NCBI GenBank assembly: GCA_963773465.1
Contig: CAVZBF010000005.1
Coordinates: 25,716 to 89,715, forward strand
Source: VBAS01 sp963773465
GTDB taxonomy: Bacteria > Bacteroidota > Bacteroidia > Chitinophagales > Chitinophagaceae
Direction: 5' to 3'
Length of the DNA: 64,000 bases
Of the stretch, positions 49,121-58,986 are shown piece by piece (the stretch's first letter is position 1; every line of letters begins with the position of its first letter). The position numbers were made by a program, and so were the translations under genes. The notes below the pieces were generated by a model. The model did no database searches. It saw nothing but the letters and a program-made list of their open reading frames with translations, and was not told where the DNA came from.

Positions 49121-49555
49121 ATGACTAAGAAATTTTTGTTGGGAGTATTTACTCTTCTTTTTTTAAATGCAATTGCATTTACACAAACAAAAGATGAAAA
49201 AGAGGTAACTGATGCAGTTGAACAATTGCGAAGTGCTATGGTCAATGGCGATAAAGCTATCTTAGAGAAGTTGTCTGCTGAAAAATTAAGTTATGGCCAT
49301 AGCGGCGGGCATATTGATGATAAAAAAGAATTTGTCGAAAAAATTGTAAGCGGCGCTTCAAATTTTGAATTGATCGAGTTAGTTGAGCAAACCATCAGCA
49401 TAAGTGATGATGTTGCTATTGTGCGTCACGTTTTAAATGCAAAAACACATGATGCTGGCAAAGAACCCGGAGAGGTTCATTTAAGAGTTTTATTGATTTG
49501 GCAAAAACAAAAAGGCGGCTGGAAATTGCTGGCAAGGCAGGCAGTGAAGATATAG
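49121..49555 (+). CDS. Secreted NTF2-like/DUF4440-type protein in the pectin locus
   Basis: This is a 144-residue protein with a signal peptide (MTKKFLLGVFTLLFLNAIAF). The mature part is a cystatin-like NTF2/SnoaL fold: VTDAVEQLRSAMVNGDKAIL, LSYGHSGGHIDDKKEFVEKI, HVLNAKTHD and VLLIWQKQKGGWKLLARQAV. It lies 11 bases downstream of the GH43 gene, between two pectin-degrading enzymes, so it belongs to the same transcript. It may be a small enzyme (dehydratase or isomerase) or a ligand-binding protein; the sequence does not decide. The frame is intact. Confidence 0.82.
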   Translation: MTKKFLLGVFTLLFLNAIAFTQTKDEKEVTDAVEQLRSAMVNGDKAILEKLSAEKLSYGHSGGHIDDKKEFVEKIVSGASNFELIELVEQTISISDDVAIVRHVLNAKTHDAGKEPGEVHLRVLLIWQKQKGGWKLLARQAVKI

Positions 49556-49880
49556 TTCGGAGTCGGGAGTTCGGAGTTCAGAGTCGGGTCGTTTGTGTTT
49601 TGATGCCCGATCACAGACCTCGAACATCTTGAGCCCGAAGTTCGAAGTTCGAAGTTCGGAATTCGGAGTTCGGAGTCGGGTCGTTTGTATCTTGATACCA
49701 GATCATAGGTCTCGAACATATTTCTTTTGACGACTTCTGATTTTGAACTCCAGACTCCGGACTGCCAACTGCAAACTGCCGACTCCGAACTCCGAGCTCC
49801 CGACTCTGAAGACCTGACTCTGACCGAATGACTGACGACTCCGAACTCTGAACTCCGAACTCCCGACTGACTTCCCGGCA
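49556..49880. repeat. Large inverted repeat built of GAGTTCG-type words, family F
   Basis: A 23-base arm at 49562-49584 is exactly complementary to 49845-49867, and the rest of both arms is made of the degenerate words GGAGTTCG and GGAGTCGG (left) and their complements (right). Inside, a ~47-base unit containing GGGTCGTTTGT (49581-49627) is repeated with substitutions at 49673-49719, a 92-base period. It starts right at the stop of the NTF2-like gene and ends ~80 bases before the GH28 start. The rest of the spacer to 49958 is ordinary AT-rich DNA. Confidence 0.85.
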
Positions 49881-49958
49881 TCGTTTGCGTAAATAATAAA
49901 TCTGAATATCCTGATTAGCAAGGAATAATGAAGTAGAATTGTAATTCAAAGCTTGTCC

Positions 49959-51607
49959 ATGAGAAAGATTTCTTTCTATATACCTCTTTATATTTTTTTC
50001 ACTTCTGGGTGTTGCTCAACAGACGCCTCGTTTTGTTGTCTCTACCCCAAAATTTAAGAAGGATACCATAAGTATAAAAAAATTTGGAGCAATTGCTGAT
50101 GGAAATTTTTTAAACACAAAAGCCATCAACGGAGCTATTGCGGCAATGAATAAAAAAGGCGGAGGTGTCGTGCTTATTCCGTCGGGTTTGTGGTTAACAG
50201 GACCGATAGTGTTAAAATCGAATATCAATCTTCATCTTGCCAATGGCGCTACTTTATTATTTACAGCAGATAAAAATGAATATCCTATTATTAAAGCAAA
50301 CTGGGAAGGATTACCGCAAATGAGAAATCAATCTCCTGTTTCAGCAACCAATGAAAATAATATTGCCATTACCGGCAAAGGCATCATTGATGGCAATGGA
50401 GATGTATGGAGAGATGTGAAAACAGATAAGCTACCGAAAGCCAATGGAAAAAGAAATTAGCGTCAGGTGGAGTATTGAGTGATGATAAAAAAACATGGTA
50501 TCCTTCTGAAAGATTTATGAAAGGAAGTCAAGATGCCTGCGAATCCCGGCGCTATTTGCTCCTGAACGTGATGATGCCTTTTATCAAAGTATTAAAGATT
50601 TTCTCCGTCCCAATCTTGGTTTTGTTTACCAAGTTGTAAAAATGTTTTACTGGAAGGAGTTACTTTTCAAAATTCTCCTGCATGGTGTCTGCATCCGTTA
50701 ATGTGTGAGAATCTAACGGTAAGAAATGTATTTGTAAAAAATCCCTGGTATGCACAAAATGGTGATGGTATTGATGTGGAAAGTTGTAAAAATGTATTGA
50801 TCGAAAATTCTGTCTTTGATGTTGGCGATGATGCCTTGTGTATGAAAAGCGGTCGTGATGCGGAAGGAAGAAAAAGAGCAATGCCAACAGAGAATGTGAT
50901 CATCCGTGGTTGCACGGTTTATTCTTCACATGGAGGTTTTGTAATTGGAAGTGAAATGAGTGGTGGCGCCAGGAATATTTATGTAAGCAATTGCACATTT
51001 ATCGGTGCTGATATCGGTCTTCGTTTTAAAACAACAAGAGGCCGTGGCGGCGTAGTAGAGAATATTTTCATTAATGATATTTACATGAAAGATATTCCTG
51101 CCGAAGCGATCTTGTTTGATATGTATTATATGGCAAAAGACCCGGTGGCATTGGCAGGTGAAAAAAGAGAATTGCCCAAAGTAGAATTTAAACCGGTAGA
51201 TGAAACAACTCCGGTCTTCAAAAATTTTCATATCAGTAATGTGTATTGCAATGGTGCGGAAAAAGGGATTTTTATTCGTGGCTTGCCGGAAATGCATGTA
51301 AAAGATATTGTGTTGGAAAATATGGTGCTGCAGGCAAAAAAAGGAATTGATGTGCAGGAAGCAAGCGGCATCACTTTTAAAAATATAAAGATCATCAGCG
51401 ACGAAACCGAACCCGTTGATCGATATCGTGCACAGCGACGAACTCGTTTTTGATAATATCACTTATAAAGCCAATGCTGAATTGTTGTTCCGGATCAGCG
51501 GGGAAAGAAGTAAAAATATTTCCATAAAAAATACAGATGCTTCCAAAGCAAAAGAAAAGGTGGTGTATGAATTAGGCGCAACAGAAAAAAGTGTAACACT
51601 TAAATGA
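49959..51607 (+). CDS. Polygalacturonase-type glycoside hydrolase family 28, frameshifted
   Basis: This is an exported pectin hydrolase of about 545 residues. The start at 49959 gives MRKISFYIPLYIFF, then an indel near 50005. The GH28 beta-helix begins IKKFGAIADGNFLNTKAING and GGGVVLIPSGLWLTGPIVLK. Catalytic blocks are NGDGIDVESCKN and VFDVGDDALCMKSG (Asp residues), YSSHGGFVIGSEMSGG (His) and DIGLRFKTTRGRGG (the RxK pair). Further indels lie near 50455-50660 and 51415. A GDG in place of TDG in the first motif is common in exo-acting members. Its stop overlaps the next start (ATGA at 51604). Confidence 0.88.
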
Positions 51608-53503
51608 AAAAATATCCTTTCAATCGCACTGCTTGTTTGTTTTTTGCAAACATCTGCTCAGAAAAAATTAAGTGAGCAGGTGGCTGCAACAGTAATGAAT
51701 ATTTGGAAAGATTCTTTTGCCTATCGGCAGTCAAACCAAATGGAGTTATGATATGGGTGTAGTGTTGAAAGGATTTGAAGGTATATGGATGAATACCGGA
51801 GATGTAAATTATTTCAATGCTATTCAGAAGAAGATAGATTTTTTTGTAAAGGATGATGGAAGTATTAAGAATTATAAACCGGAAGAATATAATATTGACC
51901 ATGTAAACAATGGTAAGCTGGTGTTGTTCTTTACCGTGTGACTGGGAAAAGAAAAGTATAAAAAGGCAGCTGATCTGTTAAGAAGCCAATTAAAAACACA
52001 TCCACGTACAAAAGAAGGTGGCTTCTGGCACAAAAAAATTTATCCTAACCAGATGTGGCTGGATGGTTTGTATATGGGAGCTCCCTTTTATGCTGAGTAT
52101 GCTATGCTGTTTCATGAGGAACAGCATTTAATGATATCGCCAACCAGTTTATCTGGATGGAGAAACATGCAAGGGATGCAAAGACCGGATTGCTGTATCA
52201 TGCATGGGATGAAAGCAAACAACAGAAATGGGCGAATAAAGAAACAGGCGCTTCGCCGCATTTCTGGGCAAGGGCAATGGGTTGGTATAGCGATGCACTT
52301 GTTGATGCACTGGATTATTTTCCTGAAACACATCCGAAAAGACAGGCATTGATCGATATCCTGAATCGCTTGGTAAATGCGATAGAAAAGCAACAGGATA
52401 AAACAACCGGCCTTATGGTATGATGTAATGAATTATATCGGACCAGGAAAAGAAAAAAATTATTTTGAAGCATCTGCATCCTGCCAGTTTACTTATGCTA
52501 TTGCAAAAGGTGTAAGAAAAGGATATTTGCCTGCTGCAAAATTGGCTATTGCTAAAAAAGGATATGATGGAATTGTAAAACAATTTATAAAAGTAGAGAA
52601 TGGCCAAACAAATTTGCACGGCACAGTAAAAGTTTCGGGTCTTGGCGGCGATCCTTATCGTGATGGAAGTTTTGAATATTATATGAGTGAGCCGGTGATC
52701 GTAAATGATCCTAAAGGAGTGGGTGCATTCCTGCTGGCAAGTAATGAAATGGAAATGCTGCCAACACAATCTGCGGGCAAGGGTAAAACAGTTTTGCTTG
52801 ATCGTTATTTCAATAGTGAAAAAAGAAAAGATGCAACAGGAAAAGATGTGTACTGGCATTATGTGTGGAATGAAAGAAGTCATCCGGGCTTTTATACGCT
52901 GGGATGGATCTTTGAAAAGCATGGCGCAAAACTTTCTTCCCTTGATGAAGCGCCAACTTCTGCAAATCTTAAAAATGCATCTGTTTATATTATTGTTGAT
53001 CCTGACCATACAAGAGATAATCCCAATCCGAACTATGTTGCAGCTAAGTGATGTAAAAGCAATTAGTGATTGGGTAAAAGCAGGCGGTACTTTATTGCTG
53101 ATGGCGAATGACAGTAATAATTGTGAATTGAAAAATTTTAATGCACTGGCAGGTGCATTTGGAATAATGTTTACAGACAAGAGCATAAACATGGTGAAGA
53201 ACGACAACTATGAACAGGGAGTTGTTTATCCCGGCGTTAAACAATCCAATTTTCAAAACTCCGTCAAAGATGTTCCTTAAAGAGCTTAGTGTATTGAATA
53301 TTAAATCTCCTGCAACAGCAAATACAATTAAGGATGGCGATATCATTATTGCAACCGCTGCACTTGGTAAAGGAAAAGTATTGGCGGTCGGCGATCCGTG
53401 GTTGTATAATGAATATGTAGATCGAAGAAAATTGCCCGCTGAATATGAGAACTACAAAGCTGCAGAAGATCTTGTGAAATGGCTATTGACGACTACAAAG
53501 TAA
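51604..53503 (+). CDS. Unsaturated rhamnogalacturonyl hydrolase (GH105) with a DUF4350-like C-terminal domain, frameshifted
   Basis: The enzyme removes unsaturated uronate from the end of lyase products. It is about 630 residues, with at least six indels between 51620 and 53280. The (alpha/alpha)6 barrel shows TKWSYDMGVVLKGFEGIW, PNQMWLDGLYMGAPFYAEYA, GLLYHAWDESKQQKWANKET and the conserved PHFWARAMGWYSDALVDAL. From about residue 455 a second domain begins (YWHYVWNERSHPGFYTLGWI, NASVYIIVDPDH, KAISDWVKAGGTLLLMANDS, GKGKVLAVGDPWLYNEYVD), resembling the GATase-like DUF4350 module. A signal peptide is recoverable only after correcting an indel in the first codons. Confidence 0.82.
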
Positions 53504-53504
53504 A

Positions 53505-54508
53505 ATGAAAAGAGTATTAATAATATTATCTATTCTCTTTTCAATACAAGTGAATGCGCAGACGAAAATTATTGTGGATGTAAATGGTAAAGGTGATTTT
53601 AAAACTATACAAGGAGCTATCAATAGTTTACCTGATTCATCTGAAACTGCAAGGACAATATTTATTAAGAAAGGAATTTACAGCGAGAAGCTATACATCG
53701 AAAAACCAAATATAATTTTTGAAGGAGAAAACCGCGAAGCAACTATTATTATCGCATCGATCGCAAGAGATGAGTGGCGTTGCGGGCATACGGATGACTG
53801 GGGTGTTGCTACCATGAATGTTGGCGCCAATGATATTACGTTAAAGAACCTGACCATCACTAACAATTTCGGATTTGATTTTAAAGAAAGAACGATTTGG
53901 TGTGCTTCCGATACGACAGCAAATAAAGAAAAGAAGCTAAGAAAAGATGGTCATCAAATGGCGTTGCGAACAATGAATATGGCAACAAGATTGAAAGCGA
54001 TCAATTGTCGTTTCAGTGCGTATGGCGGTGATACCGTAAGCCCATGGGAAATATATAATGGTATGTGGTATTTTAAAGATTGTATCATGGAAGGCGGAGT
54101 TGATTTTTATTGTCCGCGTGGTTGGGCATGGGCTGAGAATTGTGAATTCATTGCACGTACCGGGCCTGCGGCCATCTGGCATGATGGTTCGGGCAACCAG
54201 GATTCAAAAACGGTTTTAGTGAATTGCAAATTCAAAGGATACGATGGATTTTTATTAGGACGTTATCACCGGGAGGCGCAGTTTTATTTGATCAATTGTG
54301 AGTTTGCAAAAAATATGAAAGACACGCCGATCTATCGTGTACAGACAACGAATGTTATCAATGGGGTGAGAGGATCTATTATTATGATTGTAAACGGGAA
54401 GGCGGAAACGATTTTGCATGGTATAAAAATAATCTTCCTGCAGGTGTAAATGCAAAGGATATAAATGTGAATTGGGTTTTTGGTGAAAGATGGAAACCTG
54501 CCATGTAG
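53505..54508 (+). CDS. Divergent secreted pectinesterase (CE8-like), one frameshift
   Basis: Signal peptide MKRVLIILSILFSIQVNAQ, then the beta-helix start VDVNGKGDFKTIQGAINSLP and IFIKKGIYSEKLYI. The usual CE8 motifs are altered: the QD motif appears as SAYGGDTVSPW, the DFIFG motif as GGVDFYCPRGWAW, and LGRPW as LLGRYHREAQ. The two Asp and the Arg can still be aligned, so activity is possible with a different esterified substrate. An indel near 54360 precedes the end (NWVFGERWKPAM). It is about 334 residues. It begins one base after the GH105 stop, in the same operon. Confidence 0.83.
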
Positions 54509-54616
54509 GAACACGGATGACACGGATTAGATAGATTTTCACTGATTTTTTTAATCCTATGTCTGCAAATCAAAAAAGATCCGTGAATATCCGTTAGATC
54601 AGTGTTATCCGTGTTC
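54508..54616. repeat. Palindromic repeat, family B copy 2
   Basis: Left arm GGAACACGGATGACACGGAT and right arm GATCAGTGTTATCCGTGTTC with a ~70-base middle. It starts at the stop codon of the pectinesterase and ends ~45 bases before uxaB. Confidence 0.8.
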
Positions 54617-54659
54617 TGAAAGCTAAATAGGAGGAACAAAAATTTTATAAACGAATTAT

Positions 54660-56179
54660 ATGCAGTTATCGAAAAATAATATCGGAAAAATTTCTCCACG
54701 GCCGGGATTGGATATTCCGGATGAGAGAATTTTTGAATTGCCTGAAAAGGTTTTGCAATTTGGTACAGGCGTTTTGTTAAGAGCTTTGCCTGATCATTTT
54801 ATTGATAAGGCAAATAAGCAAGGCATTTTTAACGGAAGGGTGGTGGTTGTTAAATCAACTGATAGCGATAGCTCGGGCTTCGACAGGCAGGATGGCTTGT
54901 ATACAATTTGTGTTCGTGGCGTGGAGAATGGAAAAACTGTTGAGGAAAATATTATCAATGCATCGGTCAGCCGTGTGCTGGGTGCAAAAACTGAATGGAA
55001 CAGAATATTGCAATGTGCACATAACCCTGAAATGAAGATCATAATTTCCAACACGACCGAAGTGGGAATACAACTTGTCGACGATGATATTAATGCCGAA
55101 CCTCCTGTTTCATTTCCTGGTAAATTGCTGGCGTTTTTATTTGAAAGATTTAAAGCCTTTAAAGGAAGTGAAGAGAGCGGAATGGTAATTGTGCCGACTG
55201 AATTAATTACTGATAACGGCGCAAAACTTGAAAGCATCGTCCTTGAGCTGGCGCATCAGAATAATCTTGACTATAAGTTCTATCGAGTGGTTGGAGAATC
55301 ATAATACATTTTGCAATTCACTTGTTGATCGTATTGTGCCGGGAAAACCCGCTGCTGATGAGACAAAAAAAATAGAGTCGCTTCTTGGATATGAAGATGA
55401 ATTAATGACAAAGAGCGAAGTGTTCAGACTTTGGGCAATTGAAGGCGATGAAAAAGTGAAAGAAACGTTATCATTTTATAAGATCGATGAAAGTGTAGTG
55501 ATTGCTCCGGACATTACTTTGTTTAAAGAATTAAAGTTGCGTTTGCTGAACGGTACGCATACTTTTAACTGTGGTCTTGCATTTTTAAGTGGGTTTACAA
55601 TTACAAGAGAAGCAATGGCTGATCCTGTGTATGGGAAATTTACGAAAGAGATCATGCAGAATGAAATTGCAAAAGCAATTCCTTATGATATTGATGAAGC
55701 GGTGAAAAAAGATTTTGCAAACAGGGTGTTTGAAAGATTTTGCAATCCTTTTATCGAGCACCAGTGGCAAAGCATCACAGTTCAGTATGTTTCGAAAATG
55801 AAAATGAGAAATATGCCGCTTTTGCAGCGTCATTATGAGTTGTTTGATACAGTTCCGGTTCGCATGGCAACAGGTTTTGCCGGGATGTTGCTTTATATGA
55901 AACGCGGTAAAAAAGGAAAATGGAAAATATTTTGGAGAAAGAAATGGTGAGCCGTATGAGATTAAGGATGAATCAGCAGAATATTTTTACCAAATACATC
56001 AGAATAATAGTTTAGAAAGAGTGGCAGAAATTGTGATGCAAAACGAAGAACTTTGGGGAATTGATTTAACAAAATTTCCGGGGTTTTTACAAACAGTGCA
56101 GGAGCAGTTGGAAGAATTCTTGTCAGCAGGTGTTCTAAATACAATTGCCCGGATAGAAACAAAAAAAGTAGCAGTTTAA
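54660..56179 (+). CDS. uxaB: Tagaturonate reductase (altronate oxidoreductase), frameshifted
   Basis: This is an NADH-dependent cytoplasmic reductase of the long-chain mannitol dehydrogenase family that converts D-tagaturonate to D-altronate. About 506 residues after joining three frames (breaks near 55290 and 55915). N-terminal markers are ISPRPGLDIPDERIFELPEK and VLQFGTGVLLRALPDHFIDK. Central markers are IISNTTEVGIQL, MVIVPTELITDNGAKLESIV and NTFCNSLVDRIVPG, with LKLRLLNGTHTFNCGLAFLS carrying the catalytic Lys/His-type region. The C-terminus is LQEQLEEFL-like (VQEQLEEFLSAGV). It opens the catabolic half of the locus together with uxaA downstream. Confidence 0.88.
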
Positions 56180-56210
56180 ATGATTTGAAATGAGGAATAA
56201 AATTTTCAAG

Positions 56211-56327
56211 GTGTCTCAATTTGAAATAAAATTGAACCACGGAGCCACAATGACACGGTGATCCACGGAGTTTCTTTGTGTTTCTCCGTGCCACGCTGTC
56301 TCCGTGGTCAAAAAAACAAATTGACAC
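56211..56327. repeat. Palindromic intergenic repeat, family A, copy 3
   Basis: This is the most symmetrical copy. GTGTCTCAATTTG with GAACCACGGAGCCAC on the left pairs with GTCTCCGTGGTC and CAAATTGACAC on the right, giving a ~117-base stem-loop. It lies between uxaB and uxaA. Confidence 0.8.
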
Positions 56328-56407
56328 ATTACAAAATTTTCAAGCGATCTGCCAGCGAAAAAAATAGTAGTTGAATTTCATGTGACAAAAAAAATATAAT
56401 TGTACAG

Positions 56408-58051
56408 ATGAAACATAAAGTTTTAAAGGTTCATCCAAAAGATAATGTGATCGTAGCCCTGGCTAATCTTTCGAAAGGTGAAAAGATTTCTTTTGACGGT
56501 GACGAATATGTTTTGCAGGAAAATATTACAGCGAAACATAAATTTTTTACAAAGGATATGAACGAAGGTGATGAAGTGATCATGTATGGCGTATTAGTCG
56601 GGAAGGCTCAAAATTTTATTCCACGCGGAGGATTGATGACGACTTCGAATGTAAAGCATGCGGCTCAGCCTTATTCTTATCGGGATGCCAATTATGAATG
56701 GCATGCACCTGATGTATCAAAATTCAAAGGAAGAACTTTCAATGGATATCATCGCAGTGATGGAAGGGTAGGGACTGCGAATTACTGGTTATTTATTCCC
56801 ACTGTTTTTTGTGAGAACAGAAATTTGGATGTGATCCGCGAAGCCATGCATAACGAATTGGGATATGCCGTAACGGATAAGTATAAAAAATTTACGCATC
56901 ACCTGATCGAAGCGTACAATAGCGGTGAAGATATCAAGGACTACGATATTTATTCTGTTTCATCAAATGGTCATCAAAAAAGACTTTTTAAAAATGTTGA
57001 CGGCATAAAATTTTTAAATCACCAGGGAGGATGTGGTGGCACAAGACAGGATTCAGGCATACTGGGCAAATTACTGGCTTCCTATGCCGATCATCCGAAT
57101 GTGGCGGGTGTTACGGTGTTAAGTTTGGGTTGTCAAAATTTGCAGGTGCAGGATTTTCTAAATGACCTGAAACAACGCGTAACCAATTTTGATAAGCCTC
57201 TGTATATTTTCGAACAGCAACAATCACAAAGCGAAGAGCAATTAATTTCAGATGCAATTAAAAAAACTTTCCAGGGATTGGTTGAGATAAATAAACAGGA
57301 AAGGAAACCTGCTCCACTTGATAAGCTATGCATTGGCGTAAAATGTGGTGGCAGCGATGGGTTCAGTGGCATCTCGGCAAATCCTGCTGTTGGTTATTGT
57401 GCCGATCTTGTTGTTGCATTAGGTGGAAAGATCTTGTTGGCCGAATTTCCAGAACTCTGTGGCGTTGAACAGGAGATAGTTGACAGAACTATCAATAAAG
57501 AAGCGGCGGAGAAGTTCATTCATTTGATGAAAACATATAGTGAGCAGGCCGCACGGGTAGGTTCCGGTTTTCATATGAATCCTTCGCCGGGAAATATTAA
57601 AGATGGTTTGATTACAGATGCAATCAAATCTGCCGGTGCTGCAAAAAAAGGTGGCACTTCGCCTATTGTTGATGTATTGGATTATACAGAACCGGCAACA
57701 AAGCCGGGTCTTAGTCTTGTTTGCACGCCCGGTAATGATGTAGAAGCAACAACAGGTAAAGCAGCAAGTGGCGCTACGTTGATTTTATTTACTACCGGGT
57801 TAGGCACGCCAACGGGTAATCCTGTTTGTCCTACTATTAAAGTAAGTACAAACAGTAACCTGACTAAAAGAATGAATGATATTATAGATATTGATTGCGG
57901 GCCAATAGTTGAAGGTGATAAAACGATTGAGCAAATGGGAGAGGAGATATTGGAATATTGTATTAAAGCCGCCAGTGGAGAAGTGATCCCCAAAGCCGTT
58001 CAGCTGAATCAAGATGATTTCATTCCCTGGAAACGTGGAGTAAGTCTGTAA
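56408..58051 (+). CDS. uxaA: Altronate dehydratase
   Basis: This iron-dependent cytoplasmic enzyme dehydrates D-altronate to 2-keto-3-deoxygluconate. It is 547 residues and intact. The N-terminal SAF domain (VHPKDNVIVALANLSKGEKI) is followed by the dehydratase domain: FNGYHRSDGRVGTANYWLFI, FLNHQGGCGGTRQDSG, VGVKCGGSDGFSG-like CIGVKCGGSDGFSGISANPA and LVCTPGNDVEATTGKAASGA. These are standard UxaA/GarD-family blocks. It is preceded by repeat A copy 3 and followed 9 bases after the stop by palindrome D. Confidence 0.95.
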   Translation: MKHKVLKVHPKDNVIVALANLSKGEKISFDGDEYVLQENITAKHKFFTKDMNEGDEVIMYGVLVGKAQNFIPRGGLMTTSNVKHAAQPYSYRDANYEWHAPDVSKFKGRTFNGYHRSDGRVGTANYWLFIPTVFCENRNLDVIREAMHNELGYAVTDKYKKFTHHLIEAYNSGEDIKDYDIYSVSSNGHQKRLFKNVDGIKFLNHQGGCGGTRQDSGILGKLLASYADHPNVAGVTVLSLGCQNLQVQDFLNDLKQRVTNFDKPLYIFEQQQSQSEEQLISDAIKKTFQGLVEINKQERKPAPLDKLCIGVKCGGSDGFSGISANPAVGYCADLVVALGGKILLAEFPELCGVEQEIVDRTINKEAAEKFIHLMKTYSEQAARVGSGFHMNPSPGNIKDGLITDAIKSAGAAKKGGTSPIVDVLDYTEPATKPGLSLVCTPGNDVEATTGKAASGATLILFTTGLGTPTGNPVCPTIKVSTNSNLTKRMNDIIDIDCGPIVEGDKTIEQMGEEILEYCIKAASGEVIPKAVQLNQDDFIPWKRGVSL

Positions 58052-58060
58052 AGTATGAAG

Positions 58061-58080
58061 AGACAAGGCATGCCTTGTCT
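58061..58080. repeat. Perfect 20-bp palindrome, family D copy 2
   Basis: AGACAAGGCATGCCTTGTCT, identical to the core of the palindrome at 22113-22140. It lies 9 bases after the uxaA stop and 22 bases before the heptanucleotide array. Confidence 0.75.
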
Positions 58081-58102
58081 GTACAGAAATATAAAATTTG
58101 AC

Positions 58103-58214
58103 TGTTCCTTGTGCCTTGTCCCTTGTGCCTTGTCCCTTGTCCCTTGTGCCTTGTTCCTTGTGCCTTGTCCCTTGTGCCTTGTCCCTTGTACCTTGTGTCT
58201 TGTACCTTGTGCCT
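58103..58214. repeat. Tandem array of sixteen heptanucleotides TGTNCCT, family E copy 2
   Basis: Sixteen consecutive 7-base units run without interruption. Thirteen are TGTGCCT, TGTCCCT or TGTTCCT, and the others are TGTACCT (two) and TGTGTCT (one). The last base of the array is the first of the reverse-strand stop codon of the YceI gene. Any reading frame through it gives a 7-residue repeat such as CLVPCAL. Confidence 0.9.
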
Positions 58215-58777
58215 TAATAATCATCGGACTTTTTCAGAAACTGTACATCACCGGTTATCTTCACTTCATCACTTACCAATAAACCACCGGTTTCAAGAAC
58301 AGCATTCCAATTTAAACCCCAGTCTTTGCGATTGACTTTTCCACTTATGGAAAAACCTGCTTTTTGATTTCCCCATGGATCTTTGTTGATACCGGCAAAC
58401 TCTACATCAAATTTTACTTCTTTACTAATGCCTTTCATTGTAAGATTGCCGGTCAGTTCATAATGATCGCCTTTGATCTTTTTAAATGATGTTCCGTCAA
58501 ATACGATCTTTTCATGATTTTCCACATCAAAAAAATCGGCGCTTCTTAAATGTTTATCCCGGCCTTCATCATTAGTAGAGATCGAATCTGTATCAATCAC
58601 AGCATGCACGTTAGCAGTGGAGGGGTCATCACCGATCGTGATACAATCAGCATTAAATTTTTTAAACTCACCCTTTACATTTGTTATCATCAGGTGTTTT
58701 ACCTTAAATGAAATTTCGCTATGAGAGGGATCGAGTACCCATTTTGTTTTTCTGGCGGTTGTTGTTACTGGTTCCAT
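58214..58777 (-). CDS. YceI-family protein
   Basis: This is a 187-residue lipocalin-like isoprenoid-binding-fold protein. The start at 58777 (MEPVTTTARKTKWVLDPSHS) is preferred because the upstream extension lacks similarity. Family blocks are WVLDPSHSEISFKVKHLMIT, ADFFDVENHEKIVFDGTSFK, YELTGNLTMKGISKEVKFDV and NRKDWGLNWNAVLETGG. It lacks a signal peptide with this start, so it may be cytoplasmic, unlike E. coli YceI. It is the only minus-strand gene within the uronate operon, with repeats D and E at its 3' end. It is probably an unrelated insertion into the operon rather than a pathway enzyme. Confidence 0.9.
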   Translation of the reverse strand: MEPVTTTARKTKWVLDPSHSEISFKVKHLMITNVKGEFKKFNADCITIGDDPSTANVHAVIDTDSISTNDEGRDKHLRSADFFDVENHEKIVFDGTSFKKIKGDHYELTGNLTMKGISKEVKFDVEFAGINKDPWGNQKAGFSISGKVNRKDWGLNWNAVLETGGLLVSDEVKITGDVQFLKKSDDY

Positions 58778-58986
58778 ATTTTTGGTTTCTTGAGTAAATA
58801 AATGAATGAATAAAGGGTGCACAGCTTTTCGGCCGGCATCTTCCAGATAGATGTCCTCAATCATCAAGCCATCTTTAATGGTTTTCCCGGCAACGATTGC
58901 GAAGATTTTACTGCTTTCACTCAATAGATTCCCTACATTTAATACCTGTTTTAGAAGCCTTTATAAACCTCACTTCAATTTGTCAT

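Noticed and set aside
49477..49949. Minus-strand frames encoding RSSEFGV/RSRQ repeats
   Set aside because: They arise from the GAGTTCG-word repeat, which is open in several frames; there is no start context or family.
50926..51462. 178-codon minus-strand open frame inside GH28
   Set aside because: It is antisense to conserved GH28 motifs (GDDAL, SHGGFVIGS), and its translation is cysteine- and phenylalanine-rich without a recognisable fold.
52413..53207. 264-codon minus-strand open frame in the GH105 region
   Set aside because: It is the complement of the GH105 barrel and C-terminal domain; the plus strand carries the family motifs.
58055..58335. Plus-strand frames reading LVPCALCLVPC repeats after uxaA
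   Set aside because: They are translations of the heptanucleotide array, open in more than one frame, and overlap the YceI gene.
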